Below, piece by piece: positions 6,447 through 15,110 of a stretch of 19,292 nucleotides of DNA. Within the stretch, counting starts at the first letter, position 1. Each line of letters opens with the position of its first letter. Source of the DNA: Pseudomonadota bacterium. GTDB lineage: Bacteria > Pseudomonadota > Gammaproteobacteria > Burkholderiales > Burkholderiaceae. The notes beneath the pieces were generated by a model that made no database searches, was not told the DNA's origin, and saw only the letters and a program-made list of their open reading frames with translations. The stretch lies in the NCBI GenBank assembly GCA_029777935.1, contig JAKORH010000235.1:1-19292 (forward strand), given 5' to 3'. Position numbers and translations under genes: made by a program.

Positions 6447-6818
6447 ATGTTGTGGAAGTCCAGGCCGTTGCGCGCGGCGATCGCCGCAATCGCGGCGTTC
6501 GCCAGTTCCGGCTGCTACGTGGGCGTCGGATTCGACGGTACGATCGTCGGCACGGCGCTCGACATCCGGCAGCCGCCACAGTCGCAGACCGTGCACGTCG
6601 GCGAGCGCGCGAGCTTTGCGGTCGGGGTCGAGGGCGCGACTCCGGTCAGCTACCAGTGGCGCCGGAACGGCGCGGATATCGCGGGCGCCATCGACATCAC
6701 CTACATCACGCCGCCCGTCACGCTCGCCGATGACGGTGCGCTGTTCACCGTGCGAGTGTGCAATCCGGTGGTGTGCCTGACCAGTTCGCCGGCGCTGCTC
6801 AGCGTGCTGCCGAAGTAG
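6447..6818 (+). CDS. Small lipoprotein with a bacterial Ig-like domain
   Basis: A 123-aa protein with a lipoprotein signal: basic start, hydrophobic run 'AAIAAIAAFA' and lipobox SSGC (C23). The rest is a single immunoglobulin-like beta-sandwich: 'PPQSQTVHVGERASFAVGVEG', 'VSYQWRRNGADIAGA', 'TPPVTLADDGALFTVRVCN', 'SSPALLSV'. The 'YQWRRNG' and 'DDGALFTVRV' strands match the Y-x-W and D-x-G-x-Y/F-x-V pattern of I-set-like bacterial Ig repeats, which are usually found in long surface proteins. Here only one repeat is present. The start is supported by a modest SD (AGGGC). The gene is divergent from the VIT gene (88-bp gap). A role in binding at the cell surface is only inferred. Confidence 0.72.
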   Translation: MLWKSRPLRAAIAAIAAFASSGCYVGVGFDGTIVGTALDIRQPPQSQTVHVGERASFAVGVEGATPVSYQWRRNGADIAGAIDITYITPPVTLADDGALFTVRVCNPVVCLTSSPALLSVLPK

Positions 6819-6860
6819 TCGGCGTATCGTCATGTGCAGTGATCAGAAGAGGAGGCAACG

Positions 6861-8126
6861 ATGACTGGCGCACGAAGAAGAAACGTCGCGCTCGGCGCGC
6901 TCGCGCTCGGCGCTGCCTGCGGCGCGTCCGCGCAGACCCCGCCGGCGCAGGTCGTCAAGCCGCCGATCGCGCAGGCGTGGATCGACGTGGCGACGTTCAC
7001 GGGATTCGGCATGCCGGCTGGCGGCAATCCGATGGCGGCGCTGAGCGGCATGCTCGGCGGCGGTGCCTCGGGCGGCAACGATTTCGGCCGCACGCAGTCG
7101 AGCAACGCGGGCCGCTGGGTCGACGTGACACTCGCCACGCGCGTCAATCCGAATCTCGCCGAGGCAGCTCAGGCCGTGCCTGCGGGAACGAAGCTCGCGC
7201 CGCGCCTGCAGCTCGTATCGCCCGAGCGCGCGCCGGTCGCGCCCGTGCGCGATGACGAAGTGGTCGAGCGCGATTTCGAGCGGCCCAAGGGCAAGGTCTA
7301 CCTGTACTGGGGCTGCAGCGAGACCGTGCGGCCGGGGCAGCCTCGCGTGGCCGATTTCGCCACCGCCGCGCCACAGGACCTCGCCGGCGTGTTCCAGTCG
7401 CGACGCGCCACCCAGCGCGGCGCGCACAGCGCCGCCGGCCGCCCGCTGTGGCCGAGCAAGGTCGACAAGCGCATGGTGCCCGACGGCGCGTCGCTCGTCG
7501 GCGAGCACGCGTTCAGCGGGCAGGGTGTACCGGAGGGATTCAGGTTCAGCATCGGCGCGGCGCAGGACATCATGCCGGCGATCGAGCTGGCGCAAAGCGA
7601 AGGCGCGACGGCCACGCTGCTCGAATGGAAGCCGGTTCCGCACGCGCGCGCCTATTTCGTCGCCGCGACGGGTTCGCGCGGCGGCGGCAACCCCGAGATG
7701 GTGATGTGGACTTCCAGCGAAGTGCCCGACGTGGGGCAGGGCCTGCTCGACTACCAGACCAATCCCGCGGTCGACCGCTGGCTGAAAGAAAAGGTGCTGC
7801 TGGCGCCGTCGACGACGAGGTGCGCGATTCCCAAGGGCATCTTCGGCGAGGCCGGCATGCTGCGCATGATCGCGTACGGCAGCGAACTGAACGTGGTGCA
7901 TCCGCCGCGCCCGAGCGATCCCGGGATCGCGTGGGAGCCGCAGTGGGCGGCCAAGGTGCGCGTCAAATCCGTCTATCAGGGCATGGTCGGCATGGACACG
8001 CCGGCGATGCAGGGCGGCGGCCCCGCGCAGCAGGAGTCCCCGCGTCAGGACGCGGACGCGGCGAAGAAGGAGGAGCCGAAGAAACCGAGTGCGCTCGATA
8101 TCCTGCGCGGAGTTCTGGGACGGTAG
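6861..8126 (+). CDS. Exported protein of unknown function, 421 aa
   Basis: Not recognised as a known family. The N-terminus 'MTGARRRNVALGALALGAAC' leads to a likely signal-peptidase site ASA|QT near residue 24; the RRR may allow Tat export. Residues about 50-75 are glycine-rich ('GGNPMAALSGMLGGGASGGN'). The middle contains 'GKVYLYWGCSETVRPGQPRV' and 'LWPSKVDKRMVPDGASLVGEH', and later 'ATLLEWKPVPHARAYFVAATG' with beta-strand-like alternation. The C-terminus is low-complexity and charged ('DADAAKKEEPKK'), ending 'SALDILRGVLGR'. SD GAGGAGG lies about 7 nt before the ATG. The next gene begins 3 bp after the stop, so the two are almost certainly co-translated. A periplasmic or outer-membrane-associated location is inferred. 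Confidence 0.75.
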   Translation: MTGARRRNVALGALALGAACGASAQTPPAQVVKPPIAQAWIDVATFTGFGMPAGGNPMAALSGMLGGGASGGNDFGRTQSSNAGRWVDVTLATRVNPNLAEAAQAVPAGTKLAPRLQLVSPERAPVAPVRDDEVVERDFERPKGKVYLYWGCSETVRPGQPRVADFATAAPQDLAGVFQSRRATQRGAHSAAGRPLWPSKVDKRMVPDGASLVGEHAFSGQGVPEGFRFSIGAAQDIMPAIELAQSEGATATLLEWKPVPHARAYFVAATGSRGGGNPEMVMWTSSEVPDVGQGLLDYQTNPAVDRWLKEKVLLAPSTTRCAIPKGIFGEAGMLRMIAYGSELNVVHPPRPSDPGIAWEPQWAAKVRVKSVYQGMVGMDTPAMQGGGPAQQESPRQDADAAKKEEPKKPSALDILRGVLGR

Positions 8127-8129
8127 GTC

Positions 8130-9236
8130 ATGAGCCTCGACGACGAACGCTTCGCGCGCATGCTGCACCTGGCGAGCAAGACCACGCCCGTCAACCAGGC
8201 GTTCTCGCCACCGATCGTCAACACGTCCGTGTACGCCTTGCCCGGCGATCCGAGCGGCACATACCAGTACGCGCGCTGGGGCAACCCGACCTGGACCGCG
8301 CTCGAAGCGTCGTTGTCCGCGCTCGAGGAAGCGCAGGCGATCACGTTTCCCTCCGGCATGGCGGCGATCGCCGCCATGTTCGCCGCGCTCCTTGCGCCCG
8401 GCGACCGCGTGCTGCTGCCGAGCGACGGCTATTACACGACGCGCATCTGTGCCGACAAGTACCTGGCGCCGAACGGCGTAACGGTCGACACCTGCGCGAC
8501 CGCGCAACTCGGCGCGCACAAGCTCGCGGGCTACAAGCTGGTGTTGATCGAGACGCCGTCGAATCCTGCGCTCGAGCTGGCAGACATCCGGGCGAGTGCC
8601 GAGCGCGCGCACGCGGTGGGCGCGTTGGTCGCGGTCGACAACACGACGATGACGCCCCTCGGCCAGCGGCCGCTCGACCTCGGCGCCGATCTGGTGGTCA
8701 GCGCCGATACCAAGGCGCTGAACGGCCACTCCGACGTGTTGTTCGGCCACGTGTCGTCGCGCAGCGAAGAAGTGATCGCCGGCGTGCGCGACTGGCGCCG
8801 CATCGTCGGCGCGATCCCCGGCCCGTTCGAGGCGTGGCTCGTGTACCGCGGACTGGAGACGCTCGAAGTGCGCTTTTCCCGCATGTGCGCGAACGCGCTC
8901 GTGCTGGCGCAGCGGTTGGCGGAACACCGCAAGGTCGTCGACGTGCGCTATCCAGGGCTGCCATCGCATCCGGCGCACGCGCTGGCGCAGCAGCAGATGG
9001 ACACCTTCGGCGCGCTGATGGGCGTGACGCTCGCAGACAAGGCAAGCGCAGAGCGCTTCATCGACGCCTGCAGCTTCATCCGCCCGGCGACGAGTTTCGG
9101 CGGTGTGCACACCAGCGCCGAGCGTCGCGCGCGCTGGGGCGACCAGGTCGCCGAGGGCTTCATCCGCCTGTCGGTCGGCTGCGAACCGACCGAGGCGCTG
9201 TGGCGCGAGATCGAGCGCGCATTGAACGAAATCTGA
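8130..9236 (+). CDS. Cystathionine gamma-synthase family PLP-dependent enzyme
   Basis: A 368-aa fold-type I PLP enzyme of the Cys/Met metabolism (trans-sulfuration) family. Visible motifs: 'FSPPIVNTSVYALP' near 25; 'YQYARWGNPTWTALE' (45-59) with the YxRxxNPT phosphate-binding segment of the adjacent subunit; 'FPSGMAAIAA' near 73; 'IETPSNPALELADI'; 'VAVDNTTMTPLGQRPLDLGADLVV'; and 'SADTKALNGHSD' with the Schiff-base lysine K195. The C-terminal 'RLSVGCEPTEALWREIE' is the usual arginine-bearing substrate segment. Members carry out beta/gamma elimination or replacement on cysteine, homoserine esters or methionine; the exact reaction cannot be assigned. The start lies 3 bp after the preceding stop codon, so translation is probably coupled. 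Confidence 0.9.
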   Translation: MSLDDERFARMLHLASKTTPVNQAFSPPIVNTSVYALPGDPSGTYQYARWGNPTWTALEASLSALEEAQAITFPSGMAAIAAMFAALLAPGDRVLLPSDGYYTTRICADKYLAPNGVTVDTCATAQLGAHKLAGYKLVLIETPSNPALELADIRASAERAHAVGALVAVDNTTMTPLGQRPLDLGADLVVSADTKALNGHSDVLFGHVSSRSEEVIAGVRDWRRIVGAIPGPFEAWLVYRGLETLEVRFSRMCANALVLAQRLAEHRKVVDVRYPGLPSHPAHALAQQQMDTFGALMGVTLADKASAERFIDACSFIRPATSFGGVHTSAERRARWGDQVAEGFIRLSVGCEPTEALWREIERALNEI

Positions 9237-9277
9237 TCGCCCACCTGATCACGCAACTGAGCGCCCGCCCGAGCGGA

Positions 9278-9309
9278 TAACGCTGCAGTAACGCCCGCTG
9301 GCGCAGATT
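9278..9309 (+). promoter_or_regulatory. SARP-type direct repeat and -10, site 1
   Basis: TAACGCT at 9278 and TAACGCC at 9289 repeat with an 11-bp period (7-bp unit, 4-bp gap). Eight bp after the second unit lies CAGATT (9304-9309), a weak -10. Heptamer repeats every 11 bp, with the last unit 8 bp from the -10, are the known geometry of SARP operators. The site is 53 bp upstream of the CsgG-like gene, whose transcript could include the first SARP-like regulator. Confidence 0.5.
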
Positions 9310-9361
9310 CCCGACGCCGAGTCCGTGGGGGATCGGCGCTCAACCATTGCGGGGGTGGAAG

Positions 9362-10291
9362 ATGAAAGCGAATCGGGCGATGCGCGCCGCACGGCTGCGC
9401 GCGGTGTTTACGCGTTCAGCAGTGGCGCCGGCGATCCTGCTGGCACCGTCGATCTTGCTGTCGCTGGCGAGCTGCGGCGGCACGATGCCGACGATGGGCG
9501 GCTCCAGAGGCACGGTCACAGGCGCGGCCGGCGGCGAGACGGCGCAGGGGCAGAACACGCAACTCACGCGCTGCGACGAGACGCTCGGCACGCTGGCGGT
9601 CGAGGAAGACCAGGCGGCGCCGTGGTACGCGCAACTGAGGCGCTACAACCTCGGCTCCACCGTGCCGGTGCTGCGGCTGATGATCCAGCAGTCGAACTGC
9701 TTCGTGATCGTCGAGCGCAGCGCGGGCGGCATGGCGATGATGACGCAGGAGCGCGCGCTGCAGCAGTCGGGCGAGATGCGCGGCGGCAGCAACTTCGGCA
9801 AGGGCCAGATGGTCGCCGCCGATTACGCGATGCGGCCGAGCATCCAGTTCGCGCAGAAAGGCACGGGCGGAATCGGCGGCGCGCTCGGCGGACTCGGTCT
9901 TCTCGGTGCGGCCGCGGGCGCGATCGCGGGCGGGCTGAAGTCGAACGAGGCCGCCACCACGCTGCTGCTGATCGACAACCGCTCCGGTGTGCAGATCTCG
10001 GCCTCCGAAGGCAGCGCGAAGAACTACGACTTCAACGTCGCCGGAGGGCTGTTCGGCGGCGGGCTCGGTGCCGGCGCCGGCGCGTACTCGAACACGCCCG
10101 AAGGCAAGATCATCACCGCGGCGTTTGCCGACTCGTACAACCAGATGGTCGGCGCGCTGAAGAGCTACAAGGCGCAGACCGTGCGCGGCGGGCTCGGCAC
10201 CGGCGGGCGGCTCGGCGTCGATGGCGGCTCCACGCCGGCGTCGAAGGAACTCAACCAGGCGCCGGCCGCCAAACCGCCGGCGAGGAAATAG
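9362..10291 (+). CDS. CsgG/HfaB-like outer-membrane lipoprotein
   Basis: A 309-aa lipoprotein: basic start, hydrophobic 'VAPAILLAPSILLSLASC' with lipobox LASC (C38). The fold resembles CsgG (curli secretion pore) relatives: 'STVPVLRLMIQQSNCFVIVER', 'MMTQERALQQSGEMR', 'MVAADYAMRPSIQFA', a glycine/alanine-rich stretch 'GGIGGALGGLGLLGAAAGAIAGG' and 'TLLLIDNRSGVQISASEGSAKNYDF'. The C-terminal tail is Pro/Ala/Lys-rich. In CsgG proteins the equivalent hydrophobic segment builds the pore barrel; here its Gly/Ala content makes a true pore uncertain. ATG 9362 follows a G-rich SD; TTG at 9347 is an alternative. A SARP-type repeat lies upstream, and the first SARP-AAA-TPR gene follows on the same strand. 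Confidence 0.78.
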   Translation: MKANRAMRAARLRAVFTRSAVAPAILLAPSILLSLASCGGTMPTMGGSRGTVTGAAGGETAQGQNTQLTRCDETLGTLAVEEDQAAPWYAQLRRYNLGSTVPVLRLMIQQSNCFVIVERSAGGMAMMTQERALQQSGEMRGGSNFGKGQMVAADYAMRPSIQFAQKGTGGIGGALGGLGLLGAAAGAIAGGLKSNEAATTLLLIDNRSGVQISASEGSAKNYDFNVAGGLFGGGLGAGAGAYSNTPEGKIITAAFADSYNQMVGALKSYKAQTVRGGLGTGGRLGVDGGSTPASKELNQAPAAKPPARK

Positions 10292-10382
10292 ATCGCGTGT
10301 CCGCCGCGGCGCCGCCGGTCCCCCGCACGCAGCGAACCGGCGGTGCCGCGGCGAGGCCGCGTTCGCTCCGTTGGCGCGTGCG

Positions 10383-10461
10383 TATGATCGGTTCCAATCC
10401 GCTGGGCGGGCCGCGCGCGAATCTGCGCCTGCGGCTGCTGCTGCGGTTTGCGGAGGGGCCG
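10383..10461 (+). promoter_or_regulatory. Conserved leader of regulator 1
   Basis: TATGATCGGTTCC begins at 10383, and CGGCTGCTGCTGCG plus TTTGCGGAG (carrying the SD) precede the ATG at 10462. The same blocks occur at 15307-15385 before the second regulator, with exactly 78 nt between the shared ATG and the proposed start in both. It is either a 26-codon N-terminal extension starting at 10384, which lacks an SD, or an untranslated leader with TATGAT acting as a -10. Confidence 0.45.
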
Positions 10462-13400
10462 ATGAGCGGGGCGGCATCCGAACCGTCGGGCAATGCTGCG
10501 ACCGCGATCGCATCGGCCGCTGTGCGCCTGCAGTTGCTGCAGGCGCCGCGTTTTCTGCTCTCCGGCGGATCGACACACGCGCTCGAACGCAAGGACGCGG
10601 CGCTGCTGGCGATGCTGGCGATCGAGGGTCCGACGCCGCGCACCCGCGTCGCGGGGCTGCTGTGGCCGGACATCGACGAGGAGCGTGCCCGCAACAATCT
10701 GCGCCAGCGCCTGTTTCGGCTGCGGCGCGTGGCCGCGCGCGAAGTCGTGCGTGCCGGCAACGTGCTCGCGCTGGCCGATTCGGTCGCGCACGATCTGGAT
10801 GCGGTCGGTGCGCGGCTCGCCGTCGATCCCGATGCGGCCGCCGGCGAACTGCTCGGCGAACTCGATTACGGCGACTGTCCGGACCTTCTCGAATGGGTCA
10901 ACGTCGCGCGCGAGCAGTGGCGGCAGGCGCGGCGCAACGCGCTGGCCGAGATCGCCGCGCAGCTCGAAGCCGAGGGGCGCATCGCACCCGCATTGCACTA
11001 CGCGCAGCGGCTGGTACTCGACGACCCGTCTCTCGAGCACGCGCACCGGCGCGTGATGCGCCTGCACTACTTACGCGGCGACCGCGCGGCCGCGCTCGCG
11101 GCGTTCGAGCGTTGCCGCGAGGCGCTGCGCGAACGCGTCGGCGCGCAGCCGGGCCGGGAAACGCTGGAGCTGGAGCGACTGATCGAATCGAGCGGCGCGC
11201 TGCCGCAGCCCGTGCGCGCGGCGAAGCCGGTCGCGATCCTGCGCCCGCCGCGGCTCGTCGGCCGCGCGCGCGAGTGGCGACAGCTCGAAGAAGCGCGAGA
11301 CACGCAGCGAACGGCAGTCATCCTGGGCGAACCGGGTATGGGCAAGTCGCGCCTGCTCGCCGATTTCGCCGCGGCCGGCGGCAACGCGCCGGTGGTGGCG
11401 AGTCGCCCGGGCGATGCGCGCGTGCCGTATGCGCTGCTCGCGGTGCTGCTGCGCTCGCTGGTGCGCCGTCACGGTGCGCCGGCCGACGAATGGGTCGCGG
11501 CTGAACTCGCGCACGTGCTGCCCGAGCTGGGAGCGCTGTCGACGAAGTTCGAGCCGCTGCGGCTGCGGATGGCGGCGGCGCGCGCGCTCGAACAGTGGCA
11601 CGAAGCGGGGCTGCGGCTGCTGGCAGTCGACGACTTGCACTTTGCCGACGAGGCCACGCTCGAAGCGCTGCCGGCGCTGATCGGCGCCGGCGAATCGCGG
11701 ATCATGTGGCTGCTCGCCGTGCGCTCGAGCGAAGTGCCGGGCGCGGCCAGGGCGTGGCTCGCTCAGCACGACGCGGGCTCGATCGCGCAGGTGACGCTGG
11801 GACCGCTCGACGAAACGGCGGTGCGAGAACTGCTCGATTCGCTCGCGCTGCCGGGCATGGACATCGGCCGCACCGTGCCGCTGCTCGTGCGGCACACCGG
11901 CGGCAACCCGCTCTTCATGCTGGAGACACTCGCTGCGCTGCTCGCGCAGGGGGCGCTGGCCGGCGCCGGCCCGCAACTGCCCGTGCCGGCGAGCGTCGGC
12001 GAACTGATCGAGCGACGCCTGCGCCAGCTCTCGCCAGCGGCGTTGAAGCTGGCGCGCGTGGCGGCACTCGCGGGGCAGGACTTCAGCGCCGCACTCGCCG
12101 CGCGGGTGCTCGGCGTGCACGCGCTCGACCTCGCCGAGCCCTGGCGCGAGCTGGAAGCCGCGCACATCCTGCGCGACAACGCGTTCGCGCACGACCTGAT
12201 CCTCGAGACCACGCTGCGTTCGGTGCCGCGGCAGATCGGACAGTTGATGTGTCGCGAGATCGCGGCCTTTCTCGAAGCGGCCGGCGCACCGGCCGCGCGC
12301 GTGGCGCCGCACTGGCTCGAAGCGCAGGATTTCAGCCGTGCCGGGCGCGCCTACACGGCGGCCGCGCTCGACACGCGGCGCATGTCGCAGCGCGCGCAGG
12401 AGGTCGAGCACTGGCAGCGCGCGTGCGAATGTTTCGAGCGCGCCGGGGAACATGCCGCCGCGTTCGATGCGCGGCGTGAAAGCGTCGAATCGATGATCCT
12501 GATCGGCGGCGTGCAGCGTGCAGCCGCGGTCGTCGAGGCGCTGCTGCACGACGCGCGCACGACCGCACAGCGCGTCTCTGCGCTGACTGCGCAGGGGTAC
12601 TTGCGGCTGATGGCGGCGGAACGCGAGGCCGGCGTGGCGGCCGCGCGCGAGGCGTATGAACTGGCGCGCGGGTTCGACACCTGGGCGCCGCAGTTCGATG
12701 CGGCGCGCCTGCTGGCGATCGGGCTTTCGCAGCAGGAGCGCCCGGAAGAGGCGCTGCCGCTGCTCGAACCGTTCCGCGAACCGATCGAGCGCGGCGGCAC
12801 GCGCGAGCAGCGATGCAGATTCTGGTCCGACTACGCGTACGTGCTGAACTCGGCGCGGCGCCTGCGGCCGGCGGCCGAGGCGTTGGCGCAAGCGATCGGC
12901 CACGCCCGCGCGCTCGGCGATTACGGCGAGATGGCGACGCTGACGTCGAACCTCGCGCTCGTGCACGGCAACCTCGGCCACGTCGAAATCGCGCTCGAAG
13001 AAGCGCTGTCCGCGCGGCTGCTGCGTGAACAGCTCGGCGCCACCGGCGGTCCACCGGGTGCCGCGATCGACATGTACATCGGCATGTTCAGCGCGATGCT
13101 GGGACGTTATCGCACCGCGCTGGCGAGCCTCGATGCGGCGATCGAAGTCTTCGCCCGCGACCGGCAAACGCTTTGGATCGCCGTGGCCTGCAATCACAAG
13201 GCGAGCGCGCTGCTCGATCTTGGACAAGTGACGCGCGCCAGGCAGGCGCTCGATTACGAGGCTCCCGCGATGGAATCGGTGCGCGCACGCCGCTGGACGC
13301 TGGAGGCTCGCATCGCGCGCCTGCTTGGCCACGGCGGCGCCGTCGAAGCGCAGAACGCGCTGGCGGCGCTCGGCACGCGGGCCGATGCCTATATGCAGAT

Positions 13401-13830
13401 GCTGGTGCAGCTCGATGCGTCGGTCACGCTGGCGCCCGAGCCCGCCGCGGCACTTTGCGGCGAGGTCCGGCAGCGTGCCGAGTCGCTCGCGTACGAGGGC
13501 ATCGCGATGAAGGCGCGGCTGCTGGCGGCACGGTACGCGTCGCGCGCCGGACAGACGAGCCGCGGTGCAGACGAGATCAAGCGCCTGGTGACGCAGCTCG
13601 AGACAACGCGCCCGGCGGACATGTATCTCGCCGAGGCCTGGTGGATTGCCTGCGAGGTATTGAACGCGAACCGGGAATCGGAACTCGCCACCGAGGTGCT
13701 GAAGCGGGCGTTCGACTGGGTTCATCAAATCGCGCTTCCGAATGTCCCGCAGGAATTCAGCGATGGATTTCTCAATCGCAATCCGGTGAATCGCGCGATC
13801 TGCACGACCTCGGGCAGGCGTGTCGTCTGA
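10462..13830 (+). CDS. SARP/BTAD-type transcriptional regulator with AAA ATPase and TPR domains (regulator 1)
   Basis: A 1122-aa cytosolic regulator. Residues 21-115 form an OmpR-like winged helix of the SARP type ('LLAMLAIEGPTPRTRVAGLL', 'RARNNLRQRLFRLRRV'). Residues about 140-245 are the bacterial transcriptional activator (BTAD) helical repeat ('LLEWVNVAREQWRQARRNAL', 'LEHAHRRVMRLHYLRGDRAA'). An AAA/STAND ATPase follows with Walker A GEPGMGKS (289-296), Walker B LRLLAVDDLH (384-393) and 'HTGGNPLFMLE' (478-488). Residues 600-1090 are helical TPR-like repeats, and the end carries 'VPQEFSDGFLNRNPVNRA'. This order matches AfsR-like ATP-dependent activators. ATG 10462 is chosen for its SD (GGAGGGG); ATG 10384 is a longer alternative. 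Regulator 2 (15386) is a close paralogue. Confidence 0.9.
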   Translation: MSGAASEPSGNAATAIASAAVRLQLLQAPRFLLSGGSTHALERKDAALLAMLAIEGPTPRTRVAGLLWPDIDEERARNNLRQRLFRLRRVAAREVVRAGNVLALADSVAHDLDAVGARLAVDPDAAAGELLGELDYGDCPDLLEWVNVAREQWRQARRNALAEIAAQLEAEGRIAPALHYAQRLVLDDPSLEHAHRRVMRLHYLRGDRAAALAAFERCREALRERVGAQPGRETLELERLIESSGALPQPVRAAKPVAILRPPRLVGRAREWRQLEEARDTQRTAVILGEPGMGKSRLLADFAAAGGNAPVVASRPGDARVPYALLAVLLRSLVRRHGAPADEWVAAELAHVLPELGALSTKFEPLRLRMAAARALEQWHEAGLRLLAVDDLHFADEATLEALPALIGAGESRIMWLLAVRSSEVPGAARAWLAQHDAGSIAQVTLGPLDETAVRELLDSLALPGMDIGRTVPLLVRHTGGNPLFMLETLAALLAQGALAGAGPQLPVPASVGELIERRLRQLSPAALKLARVAALAGQDFSAALAARVLGVHALDLAEPWRELEAAHILRDNAFAHDLILETTLRSVPRQIGQLMCREIAAFLEAAGAPAARVAPHWLEAQDFSRAGRAYTAAALDTRRMSQRAQEVEHWQRACECFERAGEHAAAFDARRESVESMILIGGVQRAAAVVEALLHDARTTAQRVSALTAQGYLRLMAAEREAGVAAAREAYELARGFDTWAPQFDAARLLAIGLSQQERPEEALPLLEPFREPIERGGTREQRCRFWSDYAYVLNSARRLRPAAEALAQAIGHARALGDYGEMATLTSNLALVHGNLGHVEIALEEALSARLLREQLGATGGPPGAAIDMYIGMFSAMLGRYRTALASLDAAIEVFARDRQTLWIAVACNHKASALLDLGQVTRARQALDYEAPAMESVRARRWTLEARIARLLGHGGAVEAQNALAALGTRADAYMQMLVQLDASVTLAPEPAAALCGEVRQRAESLAYEGIAMKARLLAARYASRAGQTSRGADEIKRLVTQLETTRPADMYLAEAWWIACEVLNANRESELATEVLKRAFDWVHQIALPNVPQEFSDGFLNRNPVNRAICTTSGRRVV

Positions 13831-13877
13831 TGCGTGCAGCACCACTCGCGCGATCTGGCTCGCGACAGGAGGCTCCG

Positions 13878-15110
13878 ATGATGAAGCAGCGCAGAAGGAT
13901 GGGCGTGCGACCGTTCTCGTTGTTGCAGGGCCCGCGCGACAGCGCAGTTCTGATCCGCGTCGCAGCGCTCGTCGGCGTTGCGGCGCTCGCTGGCGCAGCG
14001 CTCGACTGCGCGGCCCAGACCCCGGCGCAGATGGAATACGAGCGCCAGCAGCGCGAATACTGGCGCCAGCAGGAGCAGCAGCGCCAGGAGCAGCAGCGCC
14101 AGCAGCAGATCATGCAGGAGAACGCGCGCCGGCAGCAGGAGGAGTCGCTGCGCGTGAACACGCCGTCGACTCAGGGCTCGTCACTTGCGCCGCAGGGTGG
14201 CGCGGCCGGTGCCGCGGCGTATCAGGGGGGCTCGCAGGCGGCGGCGATCGAGGCGGCGCGCCAGCAGTGGCTGAAGCGTCCACCGCTGCCGCCCGACCGC
14301 AATCCGCTGCTTGGCAAGTGGACGCGGCCGGCGTCGACTCGGCCCAAGTCGTCGGACCCCTTTGCCCAGTTGGGCGCGCTCGTCAAGGGCGGCTTGTGCG
14401 AGGCGCTCTTCGGCGGGGGCACCTTCGAATTCCGGGCCGACCGCCTCGTCGGGTCCGATGAGCGCACGCGCGAGCAGGAACTCGACCGCGTCGAGTACCG
14501 CGGCGATTCGAAGCACGTGGCCGTGCTTCCGAAGACCACGTTCAGGCTGATTCTGTTCGATGTCGAGAGCCCCGACCGGATTCGCTGGTCAGAGCAGGAT
14601 TGCGTGCTGGTGCGCGCAGGTGCCGCGACGCCCGCTGCCGCCGCGCCGGCAGCGACGGCCGCGCCGGCGCGGGAAGCAACGGACGTGACTGCCGAGAAGA
14701 CGGCGGTGCTGAATCTGGCGGCCGGATTCGGTGGCGAGGGCGGCGCATTCAGTCCGCTCGCGGGCAGCAAGTTCATCGTTCTGCGGCACAGCGTCGAAGT
14801 GGCACTGGCCAGCCGCGGCTTTCGGCCGCCCCCCGGGGTACCCGTCTACAAGGGCTGGGTCAGTGCGTGCCAGACTGGCGCGCCCGGTTGCGCGCAGGGT
14901 CTGCAGGGCGTGCAGGCTGACGCCCTCGGCGTGCTGACGACGGACGCCCGAGGTGGCGCGCACACGCCGCCGCTCCCCGCCGGAACCTACTACCTGTTCG
15001 GCAGCGCCAAGCGCGGCGCCCAGCCGGTGGTGTGGAACCACCGCGTCGAGCTGAAGCCGGGATCCAATTCGGTGCAGCTCGATCAACGCAACGCCGCTGC
15101 ATTGAACTGA
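13878..15110 (+). CDS. Exported glutamine-rich coiled-coil protein, unknown function
   Basis: A 410-aa protein not recognised as a known family. A hydrophobic segment at about 24-42 ('VLIRVAALVGVAALAGAALD') ends at 'CAAQ', giving a signal peptide or anchor. Residues about 51-93 are a Q/R/E-rich coiled coil ('YERQQREYWRQQEQQRQEQQ'). A linker rich in G, A and S leads to a conserved-looking domain ('NPLLGKWTR', 'GGLCEALFGGGTFEFRADRL', 'EYRGDSKHVAVLPKTTFRLI', 'RIRWSEQDCVLVRAG'). A Pro/Ala linker precedes a C-terminal beta-rich domain ('VYKGWVSACQTGAPGCAQGL', 'TPPLPAGTYYLFGSAKRG', 'VELKPGSNSVQLDQ') resembling a carboxypeptidase-regulatory-like sandwich. AGGAGG sits 5 nt before ATG 13878; ATG 13881 is equally possible. 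The gene lies 47 bp after regulator 1, and its stop abuts a structured repeat. Confidence 0.75.
   Translation: MMKQRRRMGVRPFSLLQGPRDSAVLIRVAALVGVAALAGAALDCAAQTPAQMEYERQQREYWRQQEQQRQEQQRQQQIMQENARRQQEESLRVNTPSTQGSSLAPQGGAAGAAAYQGGSQAAAIEAARQQWLKRPPLPPDRNPLLGKWTRPASTRPKSSDPFAQLGALVKGGLCEALFGGGTFEFRADRLVGSDERTREQELDRVEYRGDSKHVAVLPKTTFRLILFDVESPDRIRWSEQDCVLVRAGAATPAAAAPAATAAPAREATDVTAEKTAVLNLAAGFGGEGGAFSPLAGSKFIVLRHSVEVALASRGFRPPPGVPVYKGWVSACQTGAPGCAQGLQGVQADALGVLTTDARGGAHTPPLPAGTYYLFGSAKRGAQPVVWNHRVELKPGSNSVQLDQRNAAALN

Noticed and set aside
8472..8484. AACGGCGTAACGG inside the PLP enzyme gene as an operator half.
   Set aside because: It is in coding sequence, the spacing is 8 bp rather than 11, and it lacks the TAACGCT unit.
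9325..10380. The plus-strand frame of regulator 1 open from 9325, implying a 1501-aa fusion.
   Set aside because: This part overlaps the CsgG-like gene out of frame, is arginine-rich without domains, and regulator 2 shows that the family starts near 10384 or 10462.
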